Positions 35,985 to 49,500 of a stretch of 64,000 bases of DNA are shown here, piece after piece. The translations under genes were made by a program, and so were the position numbers. Position 1 is the first letter of the stretch. Every line of letters begins with the position of its first letter. The stretch covers positions 27,214,846 to 27,278,845 of the forward strand of contig CM069933.1 in the NCBI GenBank assembly GCA_036172225.1, given 5' to 3'. A model generated the notes under the pieces. The model did no database searches, was not told the DNA's origin, and saw only the letters and a program-made list of their open reading frames with translations. This stretch comes from Cryptocoryne crispatula var. balansae. Lineage: Eukaryota > Streptophyta > Magnoliopsida > Alismatales > Araceae.

Positions 35985-35997
35985 ATCTACCCTCCTT
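35985..35997 (-). other. Polypurine tract of the LARD-like element
   Basis: On the minus strand AAGGAGGGTAGAT directly precedes the LTR start TGTAATATTC. This fixes the element's orientation as minus. Confidence 0.75.
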
Positions 35998-38893
35998 AAA
36001 ATAAATTTCGTCCTCGAAATTTGAATATTCTCACCAAGTACCCAAGATTATCCTATTCTTCCAAACTCCTTGTTCCCATTCCCTTAAACATATTCTAATC
36101 TACATGATACAAATATCGAGATTCTTAAAATCTTCTTCTCTATTTTATATCGGCATTTACGATCATCAATCTTAATCATACTCAAGCATCGGTATCCAAC
36201 ATCAATTGCTATGATATCTCAAACAAAATTTAAATCCTCTAGGGGTCCCACACATATCAACTTATGTCTGAATTCGTACCAAATATAGTCATACCAAAAC
36301 TCTAAACCTTTGTTAAACTAGAACGTAACTAAACTTCCATATCTAATCTTTCATATACTAAGAATAATTTAAATCTCCGAAATTATCCTTACTTGATTCT
36401 CTAATAATATTCTCACTTCAACTAAAACATATTTATGCCAATCTTCTCTTTGTCTTCTAATACTATTCATATCATGACTTCTATATCATTTTTTTTTCCA
36501 TCTAAACCATGCTCGTTCACTAATTATCATACATCAAGTTTGGTAGGAAACCACATAATTATTATCCATAAACAATCAAGACAAGGTTCTATCATCCCCC
36601 CTTTTTTTCCTGAAATCTTCCAATATCATTATGTAGTCTAGTTATCCAAACATCAATGAAAAAAAGTTGACATATAGTTGCACTTCCTTTGATACTCACC
36701 CTTAATACCATTCTAAGAGTCATCATTATAAAACTAAACCTCTCTTGTCAATTCATTTATCCTCAACATACCCTTTTCCAATCAAGTCTTAACATGATTG
36801 GCTATCTAATCCAAAGAAAGTAAAGAATAGCATATCCTTAACGGTGCTTCTTATCTAAAGATCATTTCTAATAATTTGTAGTCTAACTACTTATATTCCA
36901 ATTCAATCACAATCCCAAAAGTCAACCCATCACCATCCACTGAAGTTTCAGTATGAGCATATAAAGTCTACACAACTAAGTTCGTAACTCAAGATTTAAA
37001 GAGATAATAAATTCTCAATCAGACGTGACATATATAGATCATGATGGATAAATAAGAAATGCTCGAGTTCTAGATTGACAAATAAAAGATTATAATCTGG
37101 AGGATATGATCACATTCTAAGTCGGATTGTCAAAAACTCAAACTAATTACAACCATGCCTAAATAATTGTCTATCCTCTAATATCTATGTCAAATCTTCT
37201 AAAAATATCGTCCTCAATATCGAAAGATTACCGACTCATGATACTATCTAAATTTTATATATATATAAATCTTATTCAAAGCTCATGTCAATAATTCATA
37301 TTCTAAACATGACATCTTCTCATCTTATATAGTAATTGCATTCTCTTAGCCAAACTTCTCAAAGAAAAAGATATTCTATATTGAAGCATGTCCCAAAATT
37401 ATTTCATCCTCTTATCTAGTCAATGTAACTACTCTTAGCTTCTATATGATTCACATACATATAGTCAAAAATCGAATCACCTCATACCACCTATATGATA
37501 TAAACCCTCGAGGTGATCAAATCTCTAACTTCCAATAAAATGATCCTAATGAGTTAAGTACTCCTAACATCATTAACATCAAAAAATAATAATAATAATC
37601 ATTCTCCCTTATCACTTTCATTCAAACCTTAATCAATCATATCAATCACAAATTCTTGTTCAAAGTATTTGCTATCAAATTATCCTCAAGATATTCCTCT
37701 CTAACCTCCAACATACAAATAATATCTATTACAATCACATATGATTCGCAAAAGATTCTCATCCTTAAAGATTTGCTATTTTTTTTCAAACATCTTCCCA
37801 AGTATGATTCTTACATGATATAACACCATTCTTTCTTAAAAACAATTATAGCTCTAATTCTAATTAACTCTAAACAACCGACAAGATAAGTTTAAACTAT
37901 CCTTCTACTTCATCTAATCTAAAAGATTACCTCAATGAACCACATACCACATAGGACCAATCTATGATTAGACATAGCATATATCTACGATCATCCAAAA
38001 TCAAGATTTGGCTAAATTAATCAAACAAGATAAGATAATAAGTTCAGATTTTTGATAAAGAAGATAAAAGATCTTGATAATGGAGGACACAATTAGAGTA
38101 TCAATTGACGGTGGGTACCTAAATATAATTCTAAGAGAGGATCTCTCATTCATGAATCATGCTTCATACTACACATCTTATTCTCAATAGAATCAAAGTA
38201 TCATTCATAATATTATCCAATATCCAACTTTGACTCTCAAAATCTAGATTAATAATCCCATTTCTATATTCAATATCCCTTCATTCAAATCAATATCTTA
38301 AATATTTGAATCTTGGTATCAAATATATGATAAACAAATATTATATCCTCAACATTACCTATTGTCTTCTCTTTATGCCACATATGTTCTCTTTCTTTGA
38401 TAAATCATCTCATCAAATCCTTTTTCAAATTTCCTCTTTCTTCGATTCAAATACCTATCTATCCACATATCTATCTATTCTAGTTATCTCTCTAACTAGT
38501 CATCTAAGTCTCTCTATAGGTTTGTCTATCTATCAAACTATTCATTTCATTTATCTACCTATCTATCTCCTTCCAATTTATCTAACATTTACATCTATCA
38601 TCTTAATGGAATCATATCCACTCTATTCACTCAAAGGATTATCTTAATCTAAATCACAAGATATATTAAATCCCAAAATTTAACTCTCTTAAAGTAAGAT
38701 CCACTAATTATAATATTGATCAAAATCCAATCATCTGGCATCAAATTTCCATACAAACTAAAATTCTTAATCCAATAGACATTCTAAAATTTCCATATCC
38801 ACCTAAGATAAAAATCTTCTCATTATCAACTTCATCTAATCCAAACCGATTATATAAACCTGGGCAGGTCAAAATAGACCTTAAGGCCAGGTT
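35998..38893 (-). other. Non-coding internal domain of the LARD-like element
   Basis: AT-rich, without gag, protease, reverse transcriptase or integrase motifs on either strand; the longest open frame (38306-38647) is Ile/Leu/Ser-rich low complexity. This is typical of large retrotransposon derivatives that keep only signals needed in cis. Confidence 0.8.
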
Positions 38894-38908
38894 AAGGCTC
38901 TGATACCA
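38894..38908 (-). other. Primer binding site (initiator-Met tRNA)
   Basis: On the minus strand TGGTATCAGAGCCTT begins three bases after the LTR end GTGACA. It matches the usual complement to the 3' end of plant initiator Met tRNA. Confidence 0.88.
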
Positions 38909-38911
38909 CGC

Positions 38912-41080
38912 TGTCACGACCCGGATTTCAACCTGCACAACGGAAAACAATCCGGCGACGTAACCGGGGAAACAACCCCAAAATCTCATCGGTTTGGAAA
39001 AACTCGAAGACAGGGGTCCCAATTCACAATTCTAACACTAACCATTTATCACAAATCACGTAATAAAAATTCAATCTAAGCATTTATATACCGGTCTAAA
39101 TTGCACAAAACCGCTCTATTTATTCTTTGGAGTCCATACCACCAAGCTTCTACTGCGCTAAACCTGATATCCTGAAAAATATATAATAAAGGATTGGAGT
39201 GAGTCATAACGACTCAGTAGACATCCCATCATCCACCAAATTGGATAGCCAAAGGCCCTAACATGATACATATACATTACCCAACCTGCACTTGATACAT
39301 ACCATATAAAACTAAACAATATATATATGAAAGTTGGCATTCCACAAATTTTTTTAAGACATACAACCAACCTACCAACCACTAGGACCAAAAAGGGCTT
39401 CTCACAAATATATAAAGTATGAGGAAGAGGTTATGCAATGCAACACTAACTAAAAGACTTACCATGCATATCATACAAAACATGTATGCTTAAATGAACT
39501 AATGAACACTACATAAATACTAACACACCAATACCACTCTACAATGCATCTATCCACTACATGAAACATCAACATTTTCATTTTTCGCAAGGAAAACGTC
39601 GTCTTGCGATCTCGACGAGCTATAACCAGATCTACCATATATAGAGTAATTGTATAGCTAAGCTAAATCCTGTAGTGCACCTAGGCAGGGGTGGCACTTA
39701 GGATAACCCGCCGGATCTGGGATCGAAGGATGCACCAGACGGTTCTAAGCTCCGCTGCCCACGGACACGACTACTAGTCCAGTATAGCTCGGTCTCATTA
39801 AATTTCTTTAATGCACACATGCATCACAATGCATCTCATACTATGCAATGATCAATCTCATACAATATGAAACAAATTTGCGATGACAAACTATCATATT
39901 TAAATTGAAGACCCTACCACCATGATAGCCAATAGACAAGCTAGTAAACCATGCATTTTCACAATCTAACAAAAGACACACGTAGACATGATACTTGACG
40001 CTCATGCTACTAGCACTCTATCTATCATGATTAAACAAAACGACATTCTATACATAAGCATGCTATGCCAACATCGACATGACGTAGACCCCTAAAATAA
40101 CCACAATATGAAAGATTGATAATGTTGCAAGAAAATTCAGATTTAATAATTAAATCGGATTCTCTCTAATTTGATTAACCTACCACATTAAGCACGATAT
40201 AAATCAAGGACTAAGAGAACTAATCATAATCCATAGGGTTGACAATTAATGATCAAGGTTTACCACATATCGTGCAAGAATAAAATCCATTAACTATGAT
40301 AGAACTAATTATACGATCATCACTAATTGACTTGCAATTACATACTAAATAAATCAAAATAGGCAACTAAAGATAACTTCACTCTTCTAAATCACACATC
40401 TATCTATTTCATTATTATCTACAAGTCATGTAAATATTTTCAATAAAAATTTAGTGATAATAGACATGTCCGGGATGCCTACCGGAATGACGTCGATAAA
40501 TCGATTTGGAGTTGACACATAGCTTGGACCGGCTAAATAAGGATTTTCGCCCTCAATCGACGTTAGCTGCAAGCATACAAGAGTAGAAAGATAAGAAGGA
40601 TATGAGGGAGTGAAAAACAAAATAAAATGGGAAAATATTGCTTACCGTAGCAATCTAGACAGGAGGAGGATGTGATGGCGGACAGAGGCACACCGGCGCT
40701 GCGCATGCGGGACGAAGGGGGCGGTGCACAGTGGGGTCCGAGGGGGGGCCGGAGGACCGCGGCTGCGCACGCATGCGCGGGTGAAAGGCGCTGGACAGTG
40801 CGGTGACAGAGGAGGGGTGCGCAGGGTTGGGGGATGCCACGGTTGAGCGCTGGTCGGTGTGGTTGAGCTCACCATGGGGGACGGAGGCAGCTGCGGCGGC
40901 AGCCGTGCGCAAGGTCGCGTGCAAGGGGGATGGTTGAGGGCGGAGGGGGCGGCGGGGGCGCTGCGCACCGGGCGGCAAGGGGGGGGGGGGGGGTGGGCGG
41001 CGCACGGTTGGGAGGGCGGGCGGCCGGGCGCCGTGCGCGCGCGCGCGCGCAGGCAAAACGGGGGGGGGGGGGAGCTACGG

Positions 41081-41143
<63 letters not shown>

Positions 41144-41338
41144 CGAGCGAGGGGGGGGGGGACGGCGGACATTGTAGCGGGGGGGGGGGGGGTCGGAGGA
41201 GAAAAAAAATGGAAAGTGGAGTGAATGGCGGCTAGGGCAAGGTGAATTTGGGGAGGGGGGGGGTTCCGATGAGGGTAAAATAGGAAGGGAAATATATATA
41301 AAATAGTATTTATTCCATAAAAAAATCTGAATATTACA
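38912..41338 (-). repeat. LARD-like 5' LTR, intact
   Basis: 2,427 bp, almost identical to the split LTR on the left. It retains the uninterrupted CACTA-2 target at 39741-39755 (GGTTCTAAGCTCCGC). The G-rich and GA tract at 40930-41190 gives spurious open frames. Confidence 0.95.
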
Positions 41339-41360
41339 CTCCCCTCAGGTGCCTACTTGA

Positions 41361-42125
41361 CATTGCAAGGAATTCGTGTATAGGTCATTTTACGTAGGTA
41401 AAAACCTTTACCTGCGGAGTTACCTACAGACCCATCCGTAGGGCTAGTACATGTAGGTAAATGTTTTACCTATGGACGGATCCATAGGTATAGTACCGGT
41501 ACTATACCTACGGGTGTACCTACATGTACTAGCCCTACGCAATCAATCCGTAGGTAGCTCCGTAAGTAAGTCTTTTACTTACGAGAAAATGACATATACC
41601 TACGTTTTTTTGCGTAGGTAAATCTCAAAAATATGTTGTATACCTATAGACGATCTTCTCTTTATCTACGGGTGTAATAGCCGTAGGTAAATATATCCAA
41701 CTACATAACTAAAGCCTAATCTTCGACCAGAATACATTTCACTCATTGCACTCCATACATTCCACTCATTCCACTTAATACAAACACAATTCACACAAAA
41801 ACTCATACAACTTTCAAAAGACCTCATCATTCAATCTAATCCAAATTTTGACAACACTTCACAAACAAAACACTGGAAAAAACAGAACCCGCTCATTGCA
41901 ATTACGACTTGCTCAAAAACATAACTTCATTCACCTAAACATTCCTATATACACCATTCACAACCTAAGCAATGACTATAAACACAAGACTTTGTTTATA
42001 TAGAAACTAGAGTAGTACTTTGTTGATGCACTCTAATAAGCAAGCAAAACATGTTTACCAATCGACATTGAAAATTGATCACTATAAGCACAAGCTAAAT
42101 TCTACTACCATCATGACCAAAAATA
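41361..42125. repeat. CACTA-3 left arm of long inverted repeat
   Basis: Aligns, reversed, with 51293-52110 over its whole length, including unique sequence inside the subterminal repeats (CTACTACCATCATGACC, CTAAAGCCTRATCTTCGACC, CATTCCACTCATTCCAC). It probably arose by inverted duplication of the right end. Confidence 0.92.
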
Positions 42126-42472
42126 GGAAATGAAAATAATAACAGAAAAAATGATCACAATAGAAACAACAGCACTACTTACATTTTCTTCTCTTTTTCT
42201 TCACATCAACACCAAGAGGCTTTATTGTCCTTGCATTAGCATCAGTACCCAAAAGACCATTCACGTTCATATTAGAAGGTGGCAGAGGTGGCGATGGTGG
42301 AAGTCCTACATAAAAGGAGCCAAATCAAGATTGGTATTCTAAACTTAGTCAATTCCAACATCTAGAGCACAACAATGAAGAGAAACAAAACTGAACCATT
42401 TCATCAAGCAACATGAAAAGATTCTAAGAGCTTTTCATGACTTTCTTACATAATGTTTATGTCTAAGAGATT
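42126..42472. other. CACTA-3 spacer, no gene seen
   Basis: AT-rich sequence between the left arm and the hairpin. 42392-42428 pairs as an inverted repeat with 42657-42692. Confidence 0.45.
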
Positions 42473-42746
42473 CCAGATGACATAATGTCCTGAAATGCTT
42501 TTAGAATCTTTTCATGTCCACATGACTGAACCATTTCATCAAGCAACATTATCTGGAGATTTCATAAAGAAAATATCATCTTTATCATGTGTTGTTTCAT
42601 TAGTAAATACAAGAAAGACATCATCTGGAGATTTTCATGTGGAGATGAAATGGAGATTAGAATCTTTTCATGTTGCTTGATGAAATGGTTCAATCATGTG
42701 GACATGAAAAGATTCTAAAAGCATTTCAGGACATTATGTCATCTGG
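42473..42746. repeat. 77-bp inverted repeat with 120-bp loop
   Basis: 42473-42549 and 42670-42746 are reverse complements with one mismatch (TTCAGTC against TTCAATC). A further 36-bp inverted pair (42392-42428 with 42657-42692) overlaps the same segment. The right arm runs into transposase coding sequence, so it marks the rearrangement breakpoint. Confidence 0.92.
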
Positions 42747-44101
42747 AGATATATTTTCTCCAAGTTTCTTTGATATAATGGTTCATTTGATCATTCATTT
42801 AGCAGATGAGGTTAGGATTGCTGGACCATTTGAGAGGTATTACTTTCACTTATACATTTAATTTTGTCAATTGATTTAAACCAATATTTAACTCTTCAGG
42901 TACTTGACCAAATTAAATCTTATGTGAGGAATCAGAAATACCCTGAAAAGTCAAATGCCGAAGGATATGTTATGTCTGAAACAATGATATTTGTATCTCG
43001 ATATTTAAATGATGATGTGGAGACATGGTTAAATAGACCACGATGACAAGTGGAATATCGTCCAAAGGTGGTAGAGGAAGGATGGAAAATTTTTATGGAG
43101 ACTTGTCATCCATGTGGAGCATCTAGGAACAAGAGACTACAAAGAAATGATTTGTCGCAAGTACATAATTATATCATATTCAACTGTATAGCTTTGAACC
43201 AGTACGCCAAGTAAGTTTAAATTTTTATTTTTAATTTTAGAGTATAACAAACATATATACATATGCAAATTAATCATCTTCAATTTAGAGATCATGTCAC
43301 TGAACTTAGAGAGATGTACCCTGAGTTGAATGAAAGCGAGGTTGAGTATATTCATACATCTAAATTCAAACAATGGCTAAAAGCTAAGGTAATTATTATG
43401 TTTGTATCTTATTATGTTTGTGGTAGGATGTGGCTATATTTTTGTAACATGTATACAATTTCTTTGTTTTCATAAGTGCATAAGTTACAAGAGTTGACTA
43501 GGGAAGAAATGTCATCTTATCTTATTTGGGTTAAAGATTTACCACTTGATGTGGTTAAGAAGTATAAATCATGTATAGTTAATGGATTTAGATTTCATAC
43601 AAGAAAGGTTGAACAATAACTAGTTACTCAAAACTCCAGCGTTGTATTGACTGCAAGTGGACCTTTAAAGTCATGGAACATGGAGGAAAATGTTACCTAC
43701 TATGATGTGGTTGATGAAATTTTCGAAGTTGACTACTATGGTCATATGAGGATAGTGTTGCTTAAGTGTGATTGGGTAGATGTGCACCGAGGGGTGAAAC
43801 TTGATTGACCTCTTGTTCTGGTGAATCTAGCATGTAAGTTAAGAACAAATGAGCCCTATATCTTGGCATCATAGGTAGAACAAGTTTGGTATGTAGAGGA
43901 CCAAAAGAATGCTGGTTGGTTTGTTATTCATAAGATGATCCCACGTGATTTTTACAGCTTATCAAGTGATAATTCCAAAGAATGTGCTGAATTCCTAGAT
44001 ATACAAGCCACACCTCATAAGAAAACAACAATAAATCTAAACGACAATGATTTGGATGAAATGCTTGTTCATAGGTTAGATATAGATGCCATCGAAGTGT
44101 G
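42720..44101 (+). pseudogene. C-terminal half of TNPD-like transposase (CACTA-3), decayed
   Basis: Begins in the DUF4218-like region: SPSFFDIMVHLIIHLADE and GPFERY. It continues after a conserved intron with KSYVRNQKYPEKSNAEGY and RYLNDDVETWLNRPR. The exon at 43288-43388 (REMYPELNESEVEYIHTSKF) and the DUF4216-like exon at about 43479-44101 (SCIVNGFRFHTRKV, QVWYVEDQKNAGW) correspond to those of CACTA-2. Stops appear near 43043, 43617, 43806 and 43873. The N-terminal two thirds, including the GLASDGFNPYG and LDVMHIERN blocks, is missing, so the product could not be active. Confidence 0.85.
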
Positions 44102-44389
44102 ATGTAAGTTGCCTTTATATAATGATTTCATTTATAAAGTCCTATTTATATGATGACTTTCATTTATAATTTTTTCTTTATTAATTATACTGAAATTTGA
44201 TTGATGTGTTTTATGCAAACAGGGGAAAGAAGATTATGGAGTCTTTGTCTTTTAAATCAGACGGTGGCAACTCTAAGGATTCAAAGGATAAAGGTTTGTG
44301 GGATCCAGATAATTCATCCAACCCACCACAACCAAAGAAGATAAAGCACATTGATGACATCCACGATATGCCAAAGGCACTACAGAAGT

Positions 44390-44890
44390 TGGATTCTGAG
44401 TTGTTTCAGCAGTTCATGGAGTAAGTTTTCGATAAAATATTTTTTTTACTAGAATTCATAGGACTGCACCCTACTTTTATATATGTTAGTTCAATGTATC
44501 TGATTCCAACATGAAGGACCTGTCATGTTTCATCAAATCTGATAACAGGTTAGAACCTTGTTTAGTCAAAAAAAGGAACAGGATACACTGTCTCGGTATG
44601 ACTTGAATTAGTTAAAAATAGATGACTCCAAACTGTTTCCATCCCAATCCAAAATGTCATCAGATGTACGAGTTCAAGGGCTAACATAATACTGGAATGT
44701 TACATTTGAATACACATATACATTTAAAAGTTGGATTCTGACTTGTTTCAGCAGTTCATAGAGTAAGTTTTTTATAAAACATTTTATTTGACAGAATTCT
44801 ACCCTATTTTTATATGTGTTAGTTCAATATATTTGATTCCAACATGAAGGACCTGTCGCATTCAGTCAAATCTGATAGCATGTTAGAATC
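44390..44890. repeat. Duplicated exon-end segment in CACTA-3
   Basis: 44391-44550 (TTGGATTCTGAGTTGTTTCA through CATGAAGGACCTGTC) recurs at 44731-44880 with about 10% difference. It includes the exon 1 end and splice donor GGAGTAAG. A tandem duplication of roughly 340-bp period. Confidence 0.75.
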
Positions 44891-45079
44891 CTATTTATTT
44901 CATGATGTTTCTTATTTCTAACTGTGTTAGTTCAATCTATGAGTTGCCAGAATTGATAGGACATAAGCAAATATATCTTTTGCAAAGACAGATACTTCAA
45001 AAATATGACTATCAGTTGTAGAATAGTATTAAACAAGCATAGTTACTTGCTTGGAGGTTGTTATTATTTATCCAGTATG

Positions 45080-46540
45080 TGATAGAAATGTATGCCCTAC
45101 AAGCCAATCATATATGATATGATTCGACATTTCTAGAAATATCTTATTCAATTAATCAGGCTAATCTTCATTATAAGCTCTTATTAGATGCGAATATCAT
45201 AATGAAGTCCTTGATCAAATACAATGATGATTAAATCATGATGAGATCATGATAATGAGATTGATCATCTAGAGGTATTTGATCTAAATGTTCCTAGTCA
45301 TAGGATACTTGAGACGGGACATCAAGGATCCGGATAGTCTAGTGTATCTGATGTCTTCTCATGTGATGAGGACGACCGATCTCATTGGTCATTAGTGTGG
45401 AGACACTGAGATACATATACAGGTGCTCATTAGTTGAATGAGTTCACTGAACTGACCGAATTAGAAACTCTGAATGGTATCTTACCGAACTGTCTATCAG
45501 GGTAATCTATCATCACGGTTGCATGGTTGGACCTTTGACCTGAGTCGCCAAAGGTGCCTTGTTGGGTGGAACTTGTGCTTTGACCATTGACTTATGGATC
45601 ACAATTTAGATGGTCCTGTATAGCGATGGATCTGGTACAAGGAAAATCCGATGGAGGCAATTGAGCGGACAACATGGGATCGTCCACTCTCGGTAAGTGA
45701 GAGTGAATGTCTTATGAGATAGTACTCTAAATCCCTGGCTAGAGTAGATAGGATAATTGGAAAAGGAGTTTTCCAATTGATCCAATTCTGAGTGCATGAT
45801 CCTATAGAGTAGGTACACTAAGGAGTTGACAGTCGATGCCGTACTCTTTTCCGACCGGGACATTGGATGGATGAGGGTTTATATCCATGTGGTAACTAAT
45901 GATGAAAAGGCTCAATGGAGATGAGATTATCCCCATAGCCATTTGGGATCGTGGGATGTGGCTTGTACCCTTCATGATCGGTAGGTCGATTGATCTGTTA
46001 TCGGATAACAGATTTAATTATATTAAATAGAATTATTCTATTTTATTTAGGCCTCAACCAAATAGGCTATTGGGCCTAGTGGGTCACACACAAAAGGACT
46101 TATCCACAAGTACAGGGGCAAGGGTGTAATTTATGGAGATTTTGGGTTTTTATGAAAAAATCCATAATTCTCTATAAATACTAATGGTTTCAGCCAAACC
46201 CCATCAAGTCAAGGGTGAAAACCACGTCCCAAGCCTCCTACCTACCTCCTCTTCTCTCTAGAAGGTGTCCATGGTCGATGGAGCTCCGTTCGAGAAGAGT
46301 TCTCGAGGCCGGTGCGAAGGGAGAACCTGCTGTGGATGAAGTTCGTGTGGATACTACTGGAGACCGGACACTTGAACGGTTTGTAGAGCTTAAGAAGCTC
46401 ATCTCCTTCCTCTCCATGGGATTATATGAATCCCTATCAGGTATATTCGAACCTGATTTGATCGGTTTTCAGTTTTTGTCGTTCGGTTCTGATTGAGACG
46501 GATTCTAAAGGAACCCATAGGAATCGTCGCTTCCGCTACA
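45080..46540 (+). mobile_element. Probable solo LTR (copia type) inside CACTA-3
   Basis: About 1.46 kb starting TGATAGAAATGTATGCCC (or two bases earlier) and ending TTCCGCTACA, with a TATA-like CTATAAATAC near 46172. It splits the intron after exon 1 of the ULP1-type gene and has no counterpart in CACTA-2. No clear 5-bp target duplication is visible, so the borders are approximate. The open frame at 46215-46496 is LTR sequence. Confidence 0.65.
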
Positions 46541-49500
46541 CCAAACTTTTATGAACGATTCCTTACAGTATGGAATCTTACATATTTGTTTTTTTTCTTT
46601 TGGTGCAGAGGTGCTTCTTGTCATGTTTCAGATTGTTATGGATATATGGATCGTTGGTGACTTACAACTTTGTATTAATTTTATGTGTTTTATGCAATAG
46701 TTGACTTTACTTATTCACATGTGCCTCACATTTTTCATGCATGAGAAAGTTATTGTAATTTTTTAAATAGATGGCACTTATCAACAAGTGACAGAACTTA
46801 TGGTCTATGGGGATGTGTTATGTGTGAATTAGAATCCTTTGGCTTTACTTATTCATCTAACCATTTATCGTTGAGATTTTGCAGCCACATGTGGGGATCA
46901 ACTTCAAATGACCCACAAAATAAATGCCACAGTAGTACATTGTTTGCTATTTTCTATTTATCTTAATAGTAGGAATAGGATTATAGAAGTACTTAGGGAT
47001 CAAGAAGTCTTCTCCAAGACATATGTCATTGTCCCCATAGTTGATGGGTAAGTCATAATTAATAGGGCATTTCACTCTAAGTTGGCCAATTTTCTTTCTA
47101 AGTTACTAACAATTTATTATAGGGTACACTAGAGACTGTTAATATTATGTAACTTGGCGAATTCCTTTGACTCTGATTTTGGACCATGTAGAATCATGTT
47201 GGACTCTCTTCACATGTCTGAGCCACAAAGTCAAGAGCTAACAGTTAGAAGGTAATGTATGAGTTTCACTTTAATTTTATTCATTCGTACATCTAAATTC
47301 ATAGAAGTGTATGTTTTTTCTTCAGGTTTTTGAAAGAGTTATACGAGAGTGATGGTAAAATGGTTAGCAAGAAGAGTTTGGCGTCCATTCCATACTATAT
47401 ACCTTCAGTATGAATTTAATGATTTATGAATAATCAGTTTTATTTATAGTAATTTAATTACTTGCACTGTTTGAGCATTTGCTTCATCTAGGTTCCATAA
47501 CAAAGGGATGGATTAGAGTGTTGGTTTTTTCACTCTATTTCGCCTACCTTTTCATAAAGGGTGCCCCACAAGCCTTTTCTCGTTCTTTGTACCCATATTT
47601 TGTACACACTGTGAACTTAATATCTCCTAGAATATAAAATATTATTTAAATTTTTCTATTCATAAGGTATTTAACATTTTTTCTTGTAGATAACAAAAGA
47701 TTGGTTTCCAGTATCCAATATTGACACTTTTATTGTCAAAGTTTTAAAATATGGTCGAGATGGAGACTATTTAATATACTCTACATCATCTTCCAAACCA
47801 TTCTCTACATCCTCCAGTGATAAGAACGCAGATGCTAAAACAGGGGACCAGAATACCGAATACAAAATAATCACGGATTCCGTTCCTCCAAAGAAAACTC
47901 GGGGTCGCACATACTGCCGTGATGTGCAGGCATTGGAGGATGAGAAATTGATTGTTGTTGAATGGAATGAACTTGGACAACCGATTGAGACCGGTGGAAG
48001 GTCACTAAGGACCTTTTTGGGGAAAGTTGCAAGGAATTGTGAGAAATGCCCGATCAATGTGGCATCTTGGGATAAGATGCCACAATCAAATATCAACGAC
48101 ATATGGGCATTCATCAAGGTAAATTGAATAATTATCTTGTCTCGGTATCTTATAGTTATGTATTATGACTTGTCAATGACTACCAAACAACATGGTTAAT
48201 ATTTTTTTAGAGAAAATATGATGTTGATGATGGAGATCAATTACAAAAGATGTTTATAATGAAGGATCTTGGGATGAAATGAAAATATCATAAGTATTCA
48301 CTTAGGAAGAAGTACATAAATGAGAAAGAGCCACCTCAAGAATTGGACATTACCCCTGAAATGTGGAAGTCAGCAAGGACAGCCTGGACTTTTAATGATT
48401 TCTAGATAAACTATTATTTTCTTCATAAGTATTCATAATTTATGCATTACATTACTATCTCTTGTGAATTGTAACTTGTGGAGGAAGAGTGAGGTGAATC
48501 AGAAAAATAAGAGTCTTCAAAAGATCTTTCATTGTGCTGGAACTCAGACATATGCAGATATCAGGACAAAAGAGGTTAGTACCAACTTTTTTATATATTA
48601 CAGATGTTTATTGTCAATTCTTAAATGTCCATAATTGTTAAAATTTCAGAAGTTGAAAACTAGTAAAGAAGTGGACAGAATAGACATCTTCATCATCAGT
48701 CATACCAAAAAGGATGGCAAGGCTGTCAATGATGAATGTACAATAGCAATCGTAAGTGTATACTGAACCACTTACCTATATATATGAAGTACCTCGCAGA
48801 GGACTGTGTAACATTGATGCCTTTGCCTTCTGTATATATTTCGTATGTATTGTCTAAGATACTTTGAGCATTATAGGGAAAAATTAAGGCATTCAAACAA
48901 TGTCAACCATCTACTAGTTCTTATTCAATGGCCACAAAGGAAGATGTCTTCACCAAAGTTCTCGGTGAAATCAAACATGGGAGAATTAGGGGTATTGGCA
49001 TAGGGCCAACACCAAATCAACTATGGGGGGAAGGAAAAGCTGAAAAGTCCAAAATTGAAGATAAGTCCTTACATGCACGTCTTCACCTTTTGGAATCAAA
49101 AAGTGGCTAAACTTGAGGATGCTCCCCATCCCAATGCCGAGGTATAAAATTTTGAATTTAAATTATACAAAGATGTTTATGAAAATGCACAAAACCAGTG
49201 AGTCATGTTAATTGTTTTTATGCATTGTTATGTAGTCTGCACCTCGATCTTCGGTGGCCAGCAAATTGTCAAGTTCGGCCGAAGATAATATAAGTGAAGT
49301 TGTTTATCTTCATATATGACCTGCCTTTCATATATGATCTGCATTTCTTTTTTTATTACTGCAGTGTATGAGTTGTGCTTCATATATGATCCGCCTTTCC
49401 TATCCCTTAAATTTGTTGATTGGAATCTGAATATTCACCTGAACTAGCCAATTTTGAATCTTTCCTTGCCTTTAAAATTTTGTTTTTATTTTTAATAAGG

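Larger units (their letters stand above)
21858..41338 (-). mobile_element. Non-coding LTR retrotransposon (LARD-like) with nested CACTA
   Basis: A minus-strand element flanked by CTCCC on both sides (21853-21857 and 41339-41343). On its own strand the LTRs begin TGTAATATTC and end GGGTCGTGACA. After removing the nested 11.7-kb CACTA and its duplication, the left LTR is about 2,424 bp and the right one 2,427 bp, with few visible differences, so the insertion is young. The primer site fits initiator-Met tRNA. The internal region of about 2.9 kb holds no gag or pol, so the element depended on proteins from a relative. The GACGAAATTTATTTTAAGGA-type sequence before the 3' LTR resembles Ty3/gypsy chromoviruses. 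Confidence 0.95.

Noticed and set aside
38306..38647. 113-codon Ile/Leu/Ser-rich frame in the LARD interior
   Set aside because: Arises from TCTATC/CTATCT low-complexity sequence; not related to gag or pol.
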